DNA of 64,000 nucleotides from Streptomyces fuscigenes. Lineage in GTDB: Bacteria > Actinomycetota > Actinomycetes > Streptomycetales > Streptomycetaceae. The notes under the pieces are model-generated. The model did no database searches, was not told the DNA's origin, and saw only the letters and a list, made by a program, of their open reading frames with translations. Of the stretch, positions 16,690 to 25,306 are shown piece after piece (within the stretch, counting starts at the first letter, position 1; every line of letters starts with the position of its first letter). The position numbers and the translations under genes were made by a program. Where the stretch lies: assembly GCF_021556455.1 (NCBI RefSeq), contig NZ_JAKGCV010000001.1, positions 1 through 64,000 of the forward strand, given 5' to 3'.

Positions 16690-17202
16690 GTACACGCGAA
16701 ACGGCCCATGCCGCAGGACCGCCGTCGGCGGGGATGCGGGCGCCGCGGGATTCGTCGTCCATCTGCGCGAGGATCCTGTTGCGGCGGCCCGAGAGACCCG
16801 TCGTGTCCTCGCTCGCGGCGGGGGTGTTCTCCTTCTCCGTCCCCGGTCCGGTCGAGGACGCACCGGAGTGGGACTTCCACGGCGCCCTCTTCCGCGAGTT
16901 TCAGCCCCTGATACCCATCGGCGAAGGACGACTCAGTCGCCCTTTGGACGAAGAGCAGTTGCTCACGACGGCGGGGTTCATCAGTGTCCGTGAGAACGCC
17001 ATCAAACAGCGTCTCCCCGTCCCTGACGCCGACACGTTCTGGGACTGGGGGCTCTCATATGGCTCCCGCGCCTTCATCGAGGCCCTCCCGGCAGACACCC
17101 CGAACCGAGTTCGAAGCCCGAGTACGTACAGAGCTGGTCCTCATGGACCCGATCGTATTCGTCGCCGGCGCCAACCTCTGGCGCGGCACCTCACCAGCCT
17201 GA
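16690..17202 (+). pseudogene. SAM-dependent methyltransferase, truncated and frameshifted
   Basis: The second half of a class I methyltransferase is spread over three frames. H-L-R-E-D-P-V-A-A-A-R-E-T-R-R-V-L is near 16760. It is followed in another frame by F-S-F-S-V-P-G-P and W-D-F-H-G-A-L-F-R-E-F, then the C-terminal T-E-L-V-L-M-D-P-I-V-F-V-A-G-A-N-L-W in a third. The SAM-binding N terminus is missing. It is a relic with no likely function; its intact relatives methylate small molecules. Confidence 0.55.
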
Positions 17203-17439
17203 ATGGTGTACCGACCCGTGAGGTGAGCTAAGCGATGGAGACGGCGCAACAGTAGGCGCCACGCGCTGCAATCTCGCCGTCGGGGCCGATGGGGCTGCGG
17301 TCTTGGCCGCCGTACTGACCGGCTGCACCCCCGTCGCGCCGCCGGCCCGCATCGAGCCACTGCCACCGCCCTGCCGACCTGGGGCCGGGCATGGCGTCCG
17401 CCTCGACCCAGCCCACACCTGATCAGCACCCTCCCCCCG

Positions 17440-17660
17440 GGAACCCATGGCAAGCCGGCTCCGCACCACGATCAGGCACCCTCTCAGCCGACGGCACACC
17501 GGCAGGACCAGGTGCTGCCGCCGGACAGGATCCGCGCACTTCCCAAAGGCACCGGGCTCCTCCTGGCCACCGGCGTACGTCCCGCCATGATCCGTCTGCG
17601 GCCCCGATACAAGGAGCCCGGCGCGGGAGCGATCTCCGCGGCGGCCAAGACGGAGACGGC
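17440..17660 (+). pseudogene. C-terminal fragment of a conjugative coupling protein (VirD4/TraD-like)
   Basis: The frame reads V-L-P-P-D-R-I-R-A-L-P-K-G-T-G-L-L-L-A-T-G-V-R-P followed by A-M-I-R-L-R-P-R-Y-K-E-P. This resembles the end of the TraM-recognition domain of actinobacterial type IV secretion ATPases (known pattern: L-P-x-G-x-A-L-L-L-A-T-G-x-R-P). No ATPase motifs lie upstream, so only the tail is left. With the integrase at 12-13 kb it suggests a degraded conjugative element. Confidence 0.45.
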
Positions 17661-18201
17661 GGCCATCACCACGCGGGCCACCAGGCCCTGGGCGAGGGCT
17701 TCCGCTCCCGGAGCCATGTGCGCCGGCAAGTGGCAGCGGGGAGCCGTGACCGTGGATAAGGGTGCGGCGGTACATCCGAAACAGTTTGCGGCGGACCAAC
17801 TCCAGTTTGGCGCGCTGTGGGACTCCCTCGCTGACCATCGGAACACCGCCTCCGTGGGCAGGAGGCACGGGCGTGGCGTGTAGGCCCTCCGAGTGAAGAA
17901 CGGGCACTTCGGTACCCGTAGACGGAGCGTTGGGCCAGCAGTCGGTGCCCCCGGGCGACAATGCACTCGGGTCTGCTGGTGAAGTGGCTGGCGGGAAGAC
18001 CCGGTAGAAGGCGTAGGACCTGGCATGAACCAGTTGCTGCGCGAACAGCTGATCGGTCACGGAAGCCGGCTCCTTCCACCGGGGAAGCTGCGGATCGCGG
18101 GGAGGCGGGCCGCGTCGGCCGGGGCCGGACGGCTCGTCGGATACCTGTCTGCTCGGCTCCCCTGGGCCGTGCTGCCGGAACAGTGAGCTGGTGAGGTGCG
18201 T
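17661..18201. other. No intact gene
   Basis: Both strands contain gene-like but broken stretches. An example on the minus strand is R-A-K-L-E-L-V-R-R-K-L-F-R-M-Y near 17800. No start, ribosome-binding site or recognisable family supports a gene. It is probably decayed DNA between the conjugation fragment and the SpoIIE-type regulator. Confidence 0.5.
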
Positions 18202-20310
18202 ATGGCCCCGAACCGCGGCGGTGGAGTCAGCGGCGAGGTCCGTGCGGCGCTGTTGGAGGTCCTGTTCACACAAGCGCCGGTCGCGTTGTTGATCGTGGAC
18301 ACGGAGCTGCGCGTCCGACGCGTCAACACCGCCTCCGACGGCATCCAGGGCTCCACCGCGGACGATCTGGTCGGTCGCCCCGTGGTAGAGGTCATCAACG
18401 CGATGGACACCGAGGACGTCGAGGACATGGCGCGCACCGTGTTGAGTACCGGTGCTCCGGTCCTCGATCGCCTCGTGTCCGGCCGTCCGACCGCCGAGCC
18501 CCACACCGAGCATGTCTACTCGCTCTCCGTGTTCCGCCTCCAAGAGAGCAACGGTGACGTACTCGGCGCCGTGTTCTCCGTGATCGACGTGACAGAACGC
18601 GAGCAAGAGCTGGCGCGCGGTGCTGTGCGCGATGCGGCTCGGAAGAAGATCGCCGATTCCCTGGACATGGTCACGATCTGCCGTGAACTCACGGAGGTGA
18701 CCGTACCGAACTTCGCGGACACGGCAATGGCGGATGTCTTGGACGCCGTGGTTCGAGGCGACGAACCTCCGCTCGGACCACTCCTCGGTGACGAGCCGAT
18801 GCGGCGCACGGCGTTCACGTCGTCCACCGGCCTGACGCAGGTTCATATGCTGGGTGAGACGGGCAGGTTTCCTTACCCCACGCCGTACACACAGAGCCTC
18901 AATGACCTCGAGCCCCGCCTGATCACTCTGGACGAGACCACATCATGGCTGGCCGCGGATCCGGAACGGGGACGTGCGCTGCGCGAGGCGGGTGTCCACG
19001 GCATGATCGTCGCCCCGCTCGTCGTGCGCGGAGCCGTGCTCGGCATCACCGCCTTCTACCGTTCCGCCCGAACCGCCCCCTTCACGGCAGACGACGTGGT
19101 TCTCGCGAGTGACCTGGCGGCGTTCACGGCCGTATGCCTGGACAACGCCCGCCGGTTCACACGGGAGCACACCGTCGCGCTCACCCTGCAACGCCGCCTT
19201 CTGCCCCAGGGCCATGCCCCCCAGGGGGCGGCCGAGGTCGTCCACTTCCACCGGCCCGCGGAGGCGAGCGGGGGTTGGTTCGACGCCATCCCGCTGTCCG
19301 GCGCCCGTCTCGCCCTGACCGTGGGCCACGTGGCCGGACGGGGTATCCATGCCGCCACCGCCATGGGACAGCTCCGCGCGGCGATCAACGCGCTCGCCGC
19401 ACTGGATCCGGAGCCCGACGAACTTCTCGCACGCCTCAACGACACAGTCATCCGCCTGGCGGCGGAACGGTCCGCTCTGCCGCCCGCCGACCCGATGCAC
19501 GCCGAACCGCTGACAGCCTCGTGCACATATGTGGTGTACGACCCGGCCACCGGTGACTGCGCCATCGCGTGCGCCGACCACCCCCCTCCGGTTCTCGTCC
19601 GGCCCGACGGCATCGACGAGAGCCCCGAGGTACCGCACGGCCCGCCCCTGGGCGGTGAACACGAGCCTTTCGCAGCCGCACGGACGCGGCTTCCCGCGGG
19701 CAGCGTTCTGGCGCTGTACAACGACGGCTTGTCGCGGGCATACGGCGACACCTCGCCCGGCACTGCCCGCGACCGCCTTCGCGAGGTGCTCTCCTGGCGC
19801 GACCGCACCCTGAAGGGACTGCGTGACGAGGCCGTGTACTCGGTCAAGAGCGTCCAGCGCCCCGAGGACGAGGCGGTTCTCCTGCTGGCCCGCACGCGGA
19901 TTCTCAACGAGGACCAGATCGCCACCTGGGACGTCCCCCCGGATCCCGGGGAGGTGGCCCGGGCCCGTGACCGCGCGGTGCGGCAACTGGAGGAGTGGGG
20001 CCTGACCGGCAACGCCCTCGCGACCGAACTCATCGTCAGCGAACTCGTGACGAACGCCATCCGTCACGGTGCGCCTCCGGTGCAACTGCGCCTCATCAGG
20101 GACCGGTTCCTGACCTGCGAGGTCTCGGACACCAGTCCCGCCGCGCCCCACCTCCGCCATGCCAGGACCCTGGACGAAAGCGGCCGTGGACTCTTCATCG
20201 TGGCCCAACTCGCGCAGCAGTGGGGCACCCGCTACACCGGTTCGGGCAAGACCATCTGGACCGAGCAGTCCCTCTCTCCGGGACAGGCGGCCCCGGACCA
20301 GTTGCCGTGA
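18202..20310 (+). CDS. PAS-GAF-SpoIIE-HATPase regulator
   Basis: A 702-residue multidomain signalling protein. It has PAS (about 20-120), GAF (140-320), a SpoIIE/PP2C-like phosphatase domain (335-560) and a C-terminal anti-sigma-type ATPase (580-690; N box E-L-I-V-S-E-L-V-T-N-A and G-R-G-L-F-I-V). Such proteins both phosphorylate and dephosphorylate STAS partners. In the phosphatase domain two metal-binding Asp are replaced (S-G-G-W-F-D for G-G-D-W-Y-D; G-H-V-A-G-R-G for G-D-V-x-G-x-G), while Y-N-D-G-L and E-D-E-A remain. Activity may be weak or lost. ATG 18202 follows GGTGAGG. Confidence 0.9.
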   Translation: MAPNRGGGVSGEVRAALLEVLFTQAPVALLIVDTELRVRRVNTASDGIQGSTADDLVGRPVVEVINAMDTEDVEDMARTVLSTGAPVLDRLVSGRPTAEPHTEHVYSLSVFRLQESNGDVLGAVFSVIDVTEREQELARGAVRDAARKKIADSLDMVTICRELTEVTVPNFADTAMADVLDAVVRGDEPPLGPLLGDEPMRRTAFTSSTGLTQVHMLGETGRFPYPTPYTQSLNDLEPRLITLDETTSWLAADPERGRALREAGVHGMIVAPLVVRGAVLGITAFYRSARTAPFTADDVVLASDLAAFTAVCLDNARRFTREHTVALTLQRRLLPQGHAPQGAAEVVHFHRPAEASGGWFDAIPLSGARLALTVGHVAGRGIHAATAMGQLRAAINALAALDPEPDELLARLNDTVIRLAAERSALPPADPMHAEPLTASCTYVVYDPATGDCAIACADHPPPVLVRPDGIDESPEVPHGPPLGGEHEPFAAARTRLPAGSVLALYNDGLSRAYGDTSPGTARDRLREVLSWRDRTLKGLRDEAVYSVKSVQRPEDEAVLLLARTRILNEDQIATWDVPPDPGEVARARDRAVRQLEEWGLTGNALATELIVSELVTNAIRHGAPPVQLRLIRDRFLTCEVSDTSPAAPHLRHARTLDESGRGLFIVAQLAQQWGTRYTGSGKTIWTEQSLSPGQAAPDQLP

Positions 20311-20336
20311 GGGGGCTGCGGGAGTGATCCGCGGTC

Positions 20337-20603
20337 TCATTCCGCGCTCAGACCGGCAGGGGTGAGGCTGGGACCGCGACGCTTGCTGACGGCCGAACCG
20401 ACCTCCACGACCTGGCCCATGTTCTCGTGACCGAGCGTACGGCCGGTCTCGAACGAGGTGCGGCCCTCGTGCATGTGCAGGTCCGAACCGCAGATGTCGG
20501 TTGCGGTGATCTTGACGATGATGTCGCAGGGGTGCTCGATCCTCGCGTCCGCTACATCCTCCACCGTGACCGTGCGCGGACCTTCGTATACCGCTGCCTT
20601 CAT
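20337..20603 (-). pseudogene. Truncated duplicate of the zinc alcohol/formaldehyde dehydrogenase
   Basis: The first 74 residues match the N terminus of the dehydrogenase at 23850-25025 with five differences (M-K-A-A-V-Y-E-G-P-R start, C-G-S-D-L-H, G-H-E-N-M-G). After V-G-S-A-V-S-K the sequence changes abruptly and stops after 88 residues. The NAD-binding domain is missing, so it cannot be an enzyme. Confidence 0.85.
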
Positions 20604-20840
20604 GACGACTTGCCTGGGTGTCGGGGCGTGAGCGTCGTGGCGACGATGCGAACACGCGTGTGAGCCCGCGTCCCGAGCGGCGCTACGACGGTGCTCTTGT
20701 GCCTGGGCGGGCCCCGCCCACCCGGATCTCCGGGGCGGGGATCTCGTCGCCGGTTCGCCGGCCGAACCACGGCGCCGCGCGACGTGACGTCCGGGTGTCC
20801 CCCGGCCCGGAGACGAAACAGCCATGCACTGGCCGACCCG
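20385..20840. repeat. Segmental duplication, truncated copy
   Basis: Homologous, in the same orientation, to 24804-25262. About 220 bases of coding sequence are some 95 percent identical by eye. The upstream region is more diverged but ends in the same GTCCGGGTGTCCCCCGGCCC block. The copy therefore includes the promoter region of the dehydrogenase gene and its first quarter. Confidence 0.8.
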
Positions 20841-20885
20841 CCGGAATCGTCAAGGCGCGGCACCGACCGGCCACGCACCCGAAAC

Positions 20886-22010
20886 TCAGGCACCTGCCCC
20901 CGAGCCGTCAGCGCTGGTGTCGCGGAGCATGTCACGACGTTCCTGCTCGCGCTTGGAGTAGGCGGCTGCCCGGACCGCCTCGTCACTCTCCAGCCCCGAC
21001 CCCAGGGCGCCGCCCACCGTGGCGACCGAAGCGACGAACCAGGCCATCGCCCAGTACTGCGCGGCGTGCAGCGGAGTCCGTGTGAAGGAGGCGAAGACGC
21101 GGCCGTTGAGGATGAACAGCGCCCACACGAAGTTGATGACCAGCAACCCCGCGTAGCAGACAACCACCCCGATGCCGACCGTCACGACCGTGGACACGTT
21201 GTAGAGAGCCGCCCGCTGCCTCGCCTCCGGGGAGTCCTCCGCCGACCGATGCCACAGGCGCGCATCCACAATGAGCCAGCCGATCATGAGGGCGATGGAG
21301 CCGACCGTGGCAATCACGAGACGTGCGATGTCGAGGGACGCGGCCAGATTCCAGAGTGTGGAGTTCACGGTGGCGATCGCCCCCGTGGCCAGTGCGGCCG
21401 CCAATGCCTTCGACAGCCCCGGAACCAGGCGCCACGGCCGGTTCGCCCGGACCATGCCGCCAAGCACCCTCAGGTAACCGCGCGGCCCGCCGACGACATA
21501 CCGGAGATCCGCGGCCTCCTCCTCGCCGACCGGGGCCCGGCGTGCGAGGCGACCGGTGGAACCTCCCAGACGGAGGCGGGCCCGTTCGGCCCCACCAGTC
21601 TGACCGGCGGCCAAGCTGACCACGACCCTCTCCACCGCCCGCCGGGCCCTCTTCTGGAAACGCAGGCCCCCCAGCGAGGGGAGGGACAGCAGCGCCAGGC
21701 CGTGCTCATGGCTGACCTCCACGACGAGCTTGCGCCCCCGCGCGTGCAACGGCAGGTCCGTGAGCGCTACCACGACGTCCCAGTCCTCGCCGCGTCCGCG
21801 CTCCCGGACTCGGCCCGTCAAGGTGGACAGGTCCTCACTCCCCGCGGTGAAGGGCTCACTCACGACCCTGACGTCGAAGTCCCGATGCCGACCGAGCCTG
21901 TCCGCGAGGCGAGCGGGGAGGCCCCGGGCTGCGCGCTGCGCGACGTCCGTCGGCGCGTCCGGGTCCGCCAGGAGCGCCACGACCGTGACAGTTTGCGACG
22001 ACTCATCCAC
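20886..22010 (-). CDS. Multi-domain membrane protein of unknown function
   Basis: A 374-residue protein. Residues 1-175 form a soluble alpha/beta region (V-T-V-V-A-L-L-A-D-P, D-W-D-V-V-V-A-L-T-D-L-P, L-V-V-E-V-S-H-E-H-G). Four or five membrane segments follow between about 205 and 345 (for example L-V-I-A-T-V-G-S-I-A-L-M-I-G-W-L-I-V). The tail is charged and polar (S-K-R-E-Q-E-R-R-D-M-L-R). I do not recognise the family well enough to name it. It stands alone on the minus strand. Confidence 0.75.
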   Translation of the reverse strand: MDESSQTVTVVALLADPDAPTDVAQRAARGLPARLADRLGRHRDFDVRVVSEPFTAGSEDLSTLTGRVRERGRGEDWDVVVALTDLPLHARGRKLVVEVSHEHGLALLSLPSLGGLRFQKRARRAVERVVVSLAAGQTGGAERARLRLGGSTGRLARRAPVGEEEAADLRYVVGGPRGYLRVLGGMVRANRPWRLVPGLSKALAAALATGAIATVNSTLWNLAASLDIARLVIATVGSIALMIGWLIVDARLWHRSAEDSPEARQRAALYNVSTVVTVGIGVVVCYAGLLVINFVWALFILNGRVFASFTRTPLHAAQYWAMAWFVASVATVGGALGSGLESDEAVRAAAYSKREQERRDMLRDTSADGSGAGA

Positions 22011-22399
22011 GACAGCCTCTTCTCGTCGACCACACGGCGTTCAAAGGTGCCCATAATGTCCCCGACATAACGTCGGCACCCCAATCCGGACGAAGACCCC
22101 CGCCTGCCACGGGCACACCGACCTCGGCGCGCGAAGAGCCTGAAGAGACGTCACGACCCCGCCCGCAAGGCCTGCGGACCCCTCATGGGTGCTCGTTGGC
22201 CTGGGCCGCGCCCGGCCCCGGGCCGGCAGCCTCCAACAGTTCCTGCGCCCGGTTCCTGCGCCGCTTCCTGCTCCAAGACCTCGCACGTATCGACGCGTGG
22301 ATCCAGCAGGAGACCCTCCACCGGCTCGGCGTGGCCGGAGATTCGCCGCGGCGGGCGCACCAGCCGCGGCGGCACATACCACGTGCGCCCCGGGTCGAC

Positions 22400-22600
22400 C
22401 GGAACTCCAACGGCTCCCGCGATCCCCACGACGCGCTGAACCTGGCGCCCATCCAGGGATGGCCGGGCCCGGCGGCGGTGAGCAGCGGGCCGAGCTGCGC
22501 GCGGTCGGTCGAGAGCAGGAGTGTCGTGCGGGCGACCAGGTGCAGGCGCCCGTCCGGGCCCGGCCGTCCCAGGAGGAGCGTCGTCGGCGCGCTGGGGCGG
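22400..22600 (-). pseudogene. ATP-dependent DNA ligase C-terminal fragment
   Basis: One minus-strand frame reads T-T-L-L-L-G-R-P-G-P-D-G-R-L-H-L-V-A-R-T, then G-H-P-W-M-G-A-R-F-S-A-S-W-G-S-R-E. This is the OB-fold region of actinobacterial LigC/LigD-type ligases (known pattern H-P-W-x-G-x-x-F-x-x-x-W-G-x-R-E). The catalytic Lys domain is missing and the frame loses similarity after P-L-E-F. The rest of 22011-22627 holds no gene. Confidence 0.45.
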
Positions 22601-22627
22601 CCTCGCCCGGACCAGGTCCGGACGTGC

Positions 22628-22936
22628 TCACTGCGGCGGTTTCTCGGCGAGCACGTCGATCTGCTCGATCGTGGGCTGCTCGAACAGCGTGCCGGTCTTC
22701 TCCTGAAGGGCCTTTGCAACGTTGCCGTTGAGGTGCGCTTGACGGCCGGACTCGTCAGGGAAGGCGTCAAAGATGCCGAATGAGGACGGCCCGAAGCAAA
22801 GGCCGAACCAGCGTGCCGTCCCGGCCTCCTGCTGAACGAGCGAGAGCCCCTGGCGAAGGAAGTCGACAACGTCCTCCTCCCTTCCAGGCATCGCTTCGAT
22901 GCGGACCAGCAATGCGGCGTTCACGTCCCGGGCCAT
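22628..22936 (-). CDS. Antibiotic biosynthesis monooxygenase (ABM) domain protein
   Basis: A 102-residue ferredoxin-like ABM-domain protein (A-L-L-V-R-I-E-A-M-P-G-R-E-E-D-V, later F-G-L-C-F-G-P-S-S-F-G-I-F-D-A-F). Despite the family name, most such proteins are quinol- or electrophile-related monooxygenases or stress proteins. It starts at ATG 22936 after a near-perfect AAAGGAGA. It is the last of a run of minus-strand genes with a DJ-1 protein and an aldehyde-type dehydrogenase, which suggests reactive-carbonyl or oxidative stress (inference). Confidence 0.85.
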   Translation of the reverse strand: MARDVNAALLVRIEAMPGREEDVVDFLRQGLSLVQQEAGTARWFGLCFGPSSFGIFDAFPDESGRQAHLNGNVAKALQEKTGTLFEQPTIEQIDVLAEKPPQ

Positions 22937-23045
22937 GATGTCTCCTTTCGTCGTGGCTCTCTGCCCAGCCCGAGCGGGTCTGCGGCGAGACCCAGTTCGG
23001 GCGTCGTGCTGGCCGTCGCCCCGCTGCGCCGACAGCGTCAGCCAC

Positions 23046-23603
23046 TCAGGCGGGCTGCGATGCTTTGGCGAATCGTTCGACGATGGTTGCGCAGAAGGCA
23101 GGGAGGTCGTCGGGACCGCGGCTGGAGATGAGCTGTCCGTCGATGACGACCTCCTCGTCAACAACCTCTGCGCCCGCGTTGCGCAGATCGGTGCGGATGC
23201 TGGGCCAAGAGGTGAGGCGTCGGCCCCGTACGACATCGGCCTCTGCCAGCGTCCACGGTCCGTGGCAAATGGTGGCGACCGGCCTGCCTGTCTCCATGAA
23301 CGCTTTGACGAAGGCGACCGCGTCGGGGTCGGTGCGCAGCTGGTCGGGATTCATGGTGCCGCCGGGCATCAGCAGCGCGTCGTAGTCGTCGACGGCCGCG
23401 TCCGCGACCTTGTCGTCCACCGCGAAGGTTCCGGCGGGGTCGATGTCCATCTGGCGCGCGTTGATCTCGCCGGTGTGGAGCGAAAGCAACTCGGTGCGGG
23501 CGCCCGCACCGTGCAGCGCGCCGCGTGGCTCCTCCAGCTCGACGCGTTCGACGCCGTCGGTGGCCAGGATGGCGACCTTCTTGCCATGCAGTTCATCGGT
23601 CAT
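23046..23603 (-). CDS. DJ-1/PfpI family protein
   Basis: A 185-residue single-domain type 1 glutamine amidotransferase-like protein, of YhbO/PfpI type. The nucleophile is Cys113 in A-T-I-C-H-G-P-W, followed by His114, and the acidic partner lies in the E-R-V-E-L-E-E-P segment. Relatives act as stress-protective glyoxalases/deglycases or chaperone-like proteins. Start ATG 23603 (M-T-D-E-L-H-G-K-K-V) is supported by a GGGGATTCC region and family length. Confidence 0.92.
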   Translation of the reverse strand: MTDELHGKKVAILATDGVERVELEEPRGALHGAGARTELLSLHTGEINARQMDIDPAGTFAVDDKVADAAVDDYDALLMPGGTMNPDQLRTDPDAVAFVKAFMETGRPVATICHGPWTLAEADVVRGRRLTSWPSIRTDLRNAGAEVVDEEVVIDGQLISSRGPDDLPAFCATIVERFAKASQPA

Positions 23604-23849
23604 GGTGGGGATTCCTTTGGGGGTTGACTTCGGCTGATACAAGGCCCGCTCCCGACCCGCGAGCGGCGGGGCCGGCAGCGGACGGGCGAGCATCGGAGCG
23701 ATCGGCGGCGTCAGTACCCCGCGATCCTTCCCGCCCGGCCGGCGCCCGGCCCCGCCGGCGGCCGCCGGACGGGTGGCCTACGGCCCGGACCCGACCCTGA
23801 CCGGGTGACGCGGTGTCAGGCTCGCGGGCCGGCGCAGCGGCCGCACGCC

Positions 23850-25025
23850 TTACTGCTTGTGGCCGTTGGCGTGTCCGTTCGGGTGCAGGACGACCTTGGT
23901 CCAGCCCTTGTCGCGGGCGTCGAAGTGCTGGTAGGCGGTGGTGGCGTCGTCCAGGCCGAGTTCGTGGGAGACGAGGAAGCTCGGCTTGGCCTTGCCGCCG
24001 GCGATCAGGTCTCGCAGGGCCCGGTTGTACCGCTTCACCGGTGCCTGCCCGGTGCCCATCTGCTGGCCCTTGAACCACATGAGGCCGAAGTCGATCGGCA
24101 CCTTGCCCCGCGCCTCCAGCTTCCCCTGGGCCTGCTCGCCGCCGGGGTCCTGGGGCATGAACACGCCCACCACACCGATGTCACCGGTGAACCTGACCGA
24201 GTCGATCAGTGCGTTGAGTGTGATGCTGGCGTCCTCGTTGCCCTCGGCGTCGTGTGCCTGGTAGCCGACGCACTCGCAGCCGTTGTCGGCACCCAGGCCC
24301 AGCGTCGCCTCTTTGACGACTTCTGCAGGGTCCTGCTCCGCGGTGTTGATCGGGATGGCCCCGATCTCCTCCGCCTTGCGCAGCCGGTCGGGCTGGTGGT
24401 CGGCGACCCAGACGCGGCCGGCGCCCTTCAGGAGGGCGGAGTAGGCCGCCATCAGCCCGACGGGACCGGCCCCGTACACGATCGTCTGGTCGCCCGGTTT
24501 GACGTGGGCCATCTCGGTGGCGTGGTAGCCGGTGGGGAAGATGTCGGCGAGCATCACGTAGTCGCTCTGGCGTTCGGCGGCGTCCTCGCCCAGGCGCAGC
24601 GCGTTGAAGTCGCCGTAGGGCACGCGCAGCAGTTCCGCCTGACCGCCCTGGTAGGGGCCCATGTCGGCGAATCCGTAGGCGGCTCCCGCGAGGGCGGGTT
24701 CCGGCTGCATGGTGAGGCAGTAGTTCGTCAGCCCCCGCTCGCACTGCTTGCAGAAGCCGCACGCGATGTTGAAGGGCAGAACCACATATTCGCCGACCTG
24801 GACCTTGCTCACGGCCGAACCGACCTCCACGACCTGGCCCATGTTCTCGTGACCGAGTGTGCGGCCGGTCTCGAACGAGGTGCGGCCCTCGTACATGTGC
24901 AGGTCCGAACCGCAGATGTTGGTTGTGGTGATCTTGACGATGATGTCGCAGGGGTGCTCGATCCTCGCGTCCGGTACATCCTTCACCGTGACCGTGCGCG
25001 GACCTTCGTATACCGCTGCCTTCAT
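23850..25025 (-). CDS. fdhA: Zinc-dependent glutathione-independent formaldehyde dehydrogenase-like enzyme
   Basis: A 391-residue medium-chain dehydrogenase, close to the length of Pseudomonas FdhA. Catalytic zinc ligands are in C-G-S-D-L-H and G-H-E-N. The structural zinc lobe is C-G-F-C-K-Q-C-E-R-G-L-T-N-Y-C. The Rossmann motif is V-Y-G-A-G-P-V-G. The long insertion and C-terminal D-K-G-W-T-K-V-V are typical of the FDH subfamily. It would oxidise formaldehyde or small aldehydes using NAD in the cytoplasm. A truncated copy of its 5' end lies at 20337-20603. Confidence 0.9.
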   Translation of the reverse strand: MKAAVYEGPRTVTVKDVPDARIEHPCDIIVKITTTNICGSDLHMYEGRTSFETGRTLGHENMGQVVEVGSAVSKVQVGEYVVLPFNIACGFCKQCERGLTNYCLTMQPEPALAGAAYGFADMGPYQGGQAELLRVPYGDFNALRLGEDAAERQSDYVMLADIFPTGYHATEMAHVKPGDQTIVYGAGPVGLMAAYSALLKGAGRVWVADHQPDRLRKAEEIGAIPINTAEQDPAEVVKEATLGLGADNGCECVGYQAHDAEGNEDASITLNALIDSVRFTGDIGVVGVFMPQDPGGEQAQGKLEARGKVPIDFGLMWFKGQQMGTGQAPVKRYNRALRDLIAGGKAKPSFLVSHELGLDDATTAYQHFDARDKGWTKVVLHPNGHANGHKQ

Positions 25026-25262
25026 GACGACTTCCCTGATGTCGGGGCACGGCCGCCGCAGTGGCGACACAGAACCCCGGCGCATGAGCCGGAGTGCCGT
25101 GAGGGGCCACGACGACCACTCGCGTGCCAGGGCGGGCCCGCCCACCCGGATGATCACGGGGACGGGGGATGCTGTCGCCGCCGGTACGCCGGACGAATGG
25201 CGGCGCCCCGCGACCTGACGTCCGGGTGTCCCCCGGCCCGGAGACGAAACAGCAACACGTCG
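24804..25262. repeat. Segmental duplication, intact-gene copy
   Basis: This is the region matching 20385-20840. It contains the first 74 codons of the dehydrogenase and about 230 bases upstream, ending in GTCCGGGTGTCCCCCGGCCC. The matching regions are 4.4 kb apart in direct orientation, so recombination between them could delete the genes between. Confidence 0.8.
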
Positions 25263-25306
25263 GCCGATCCTCCGCTCGCCGGAGTCCGTCGAGGACACGA
25301 GGCACG

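Noticed and set aside
17484-18026. Minus-strand membrane-like ORF (V-A-R-V-V-M-A-A-V-S-V-L-A-A-A)
   Set aside because: One hydrophobic patch only, no start signal, and it overlaps the coupling-protein fragment; not supportable as a gene.
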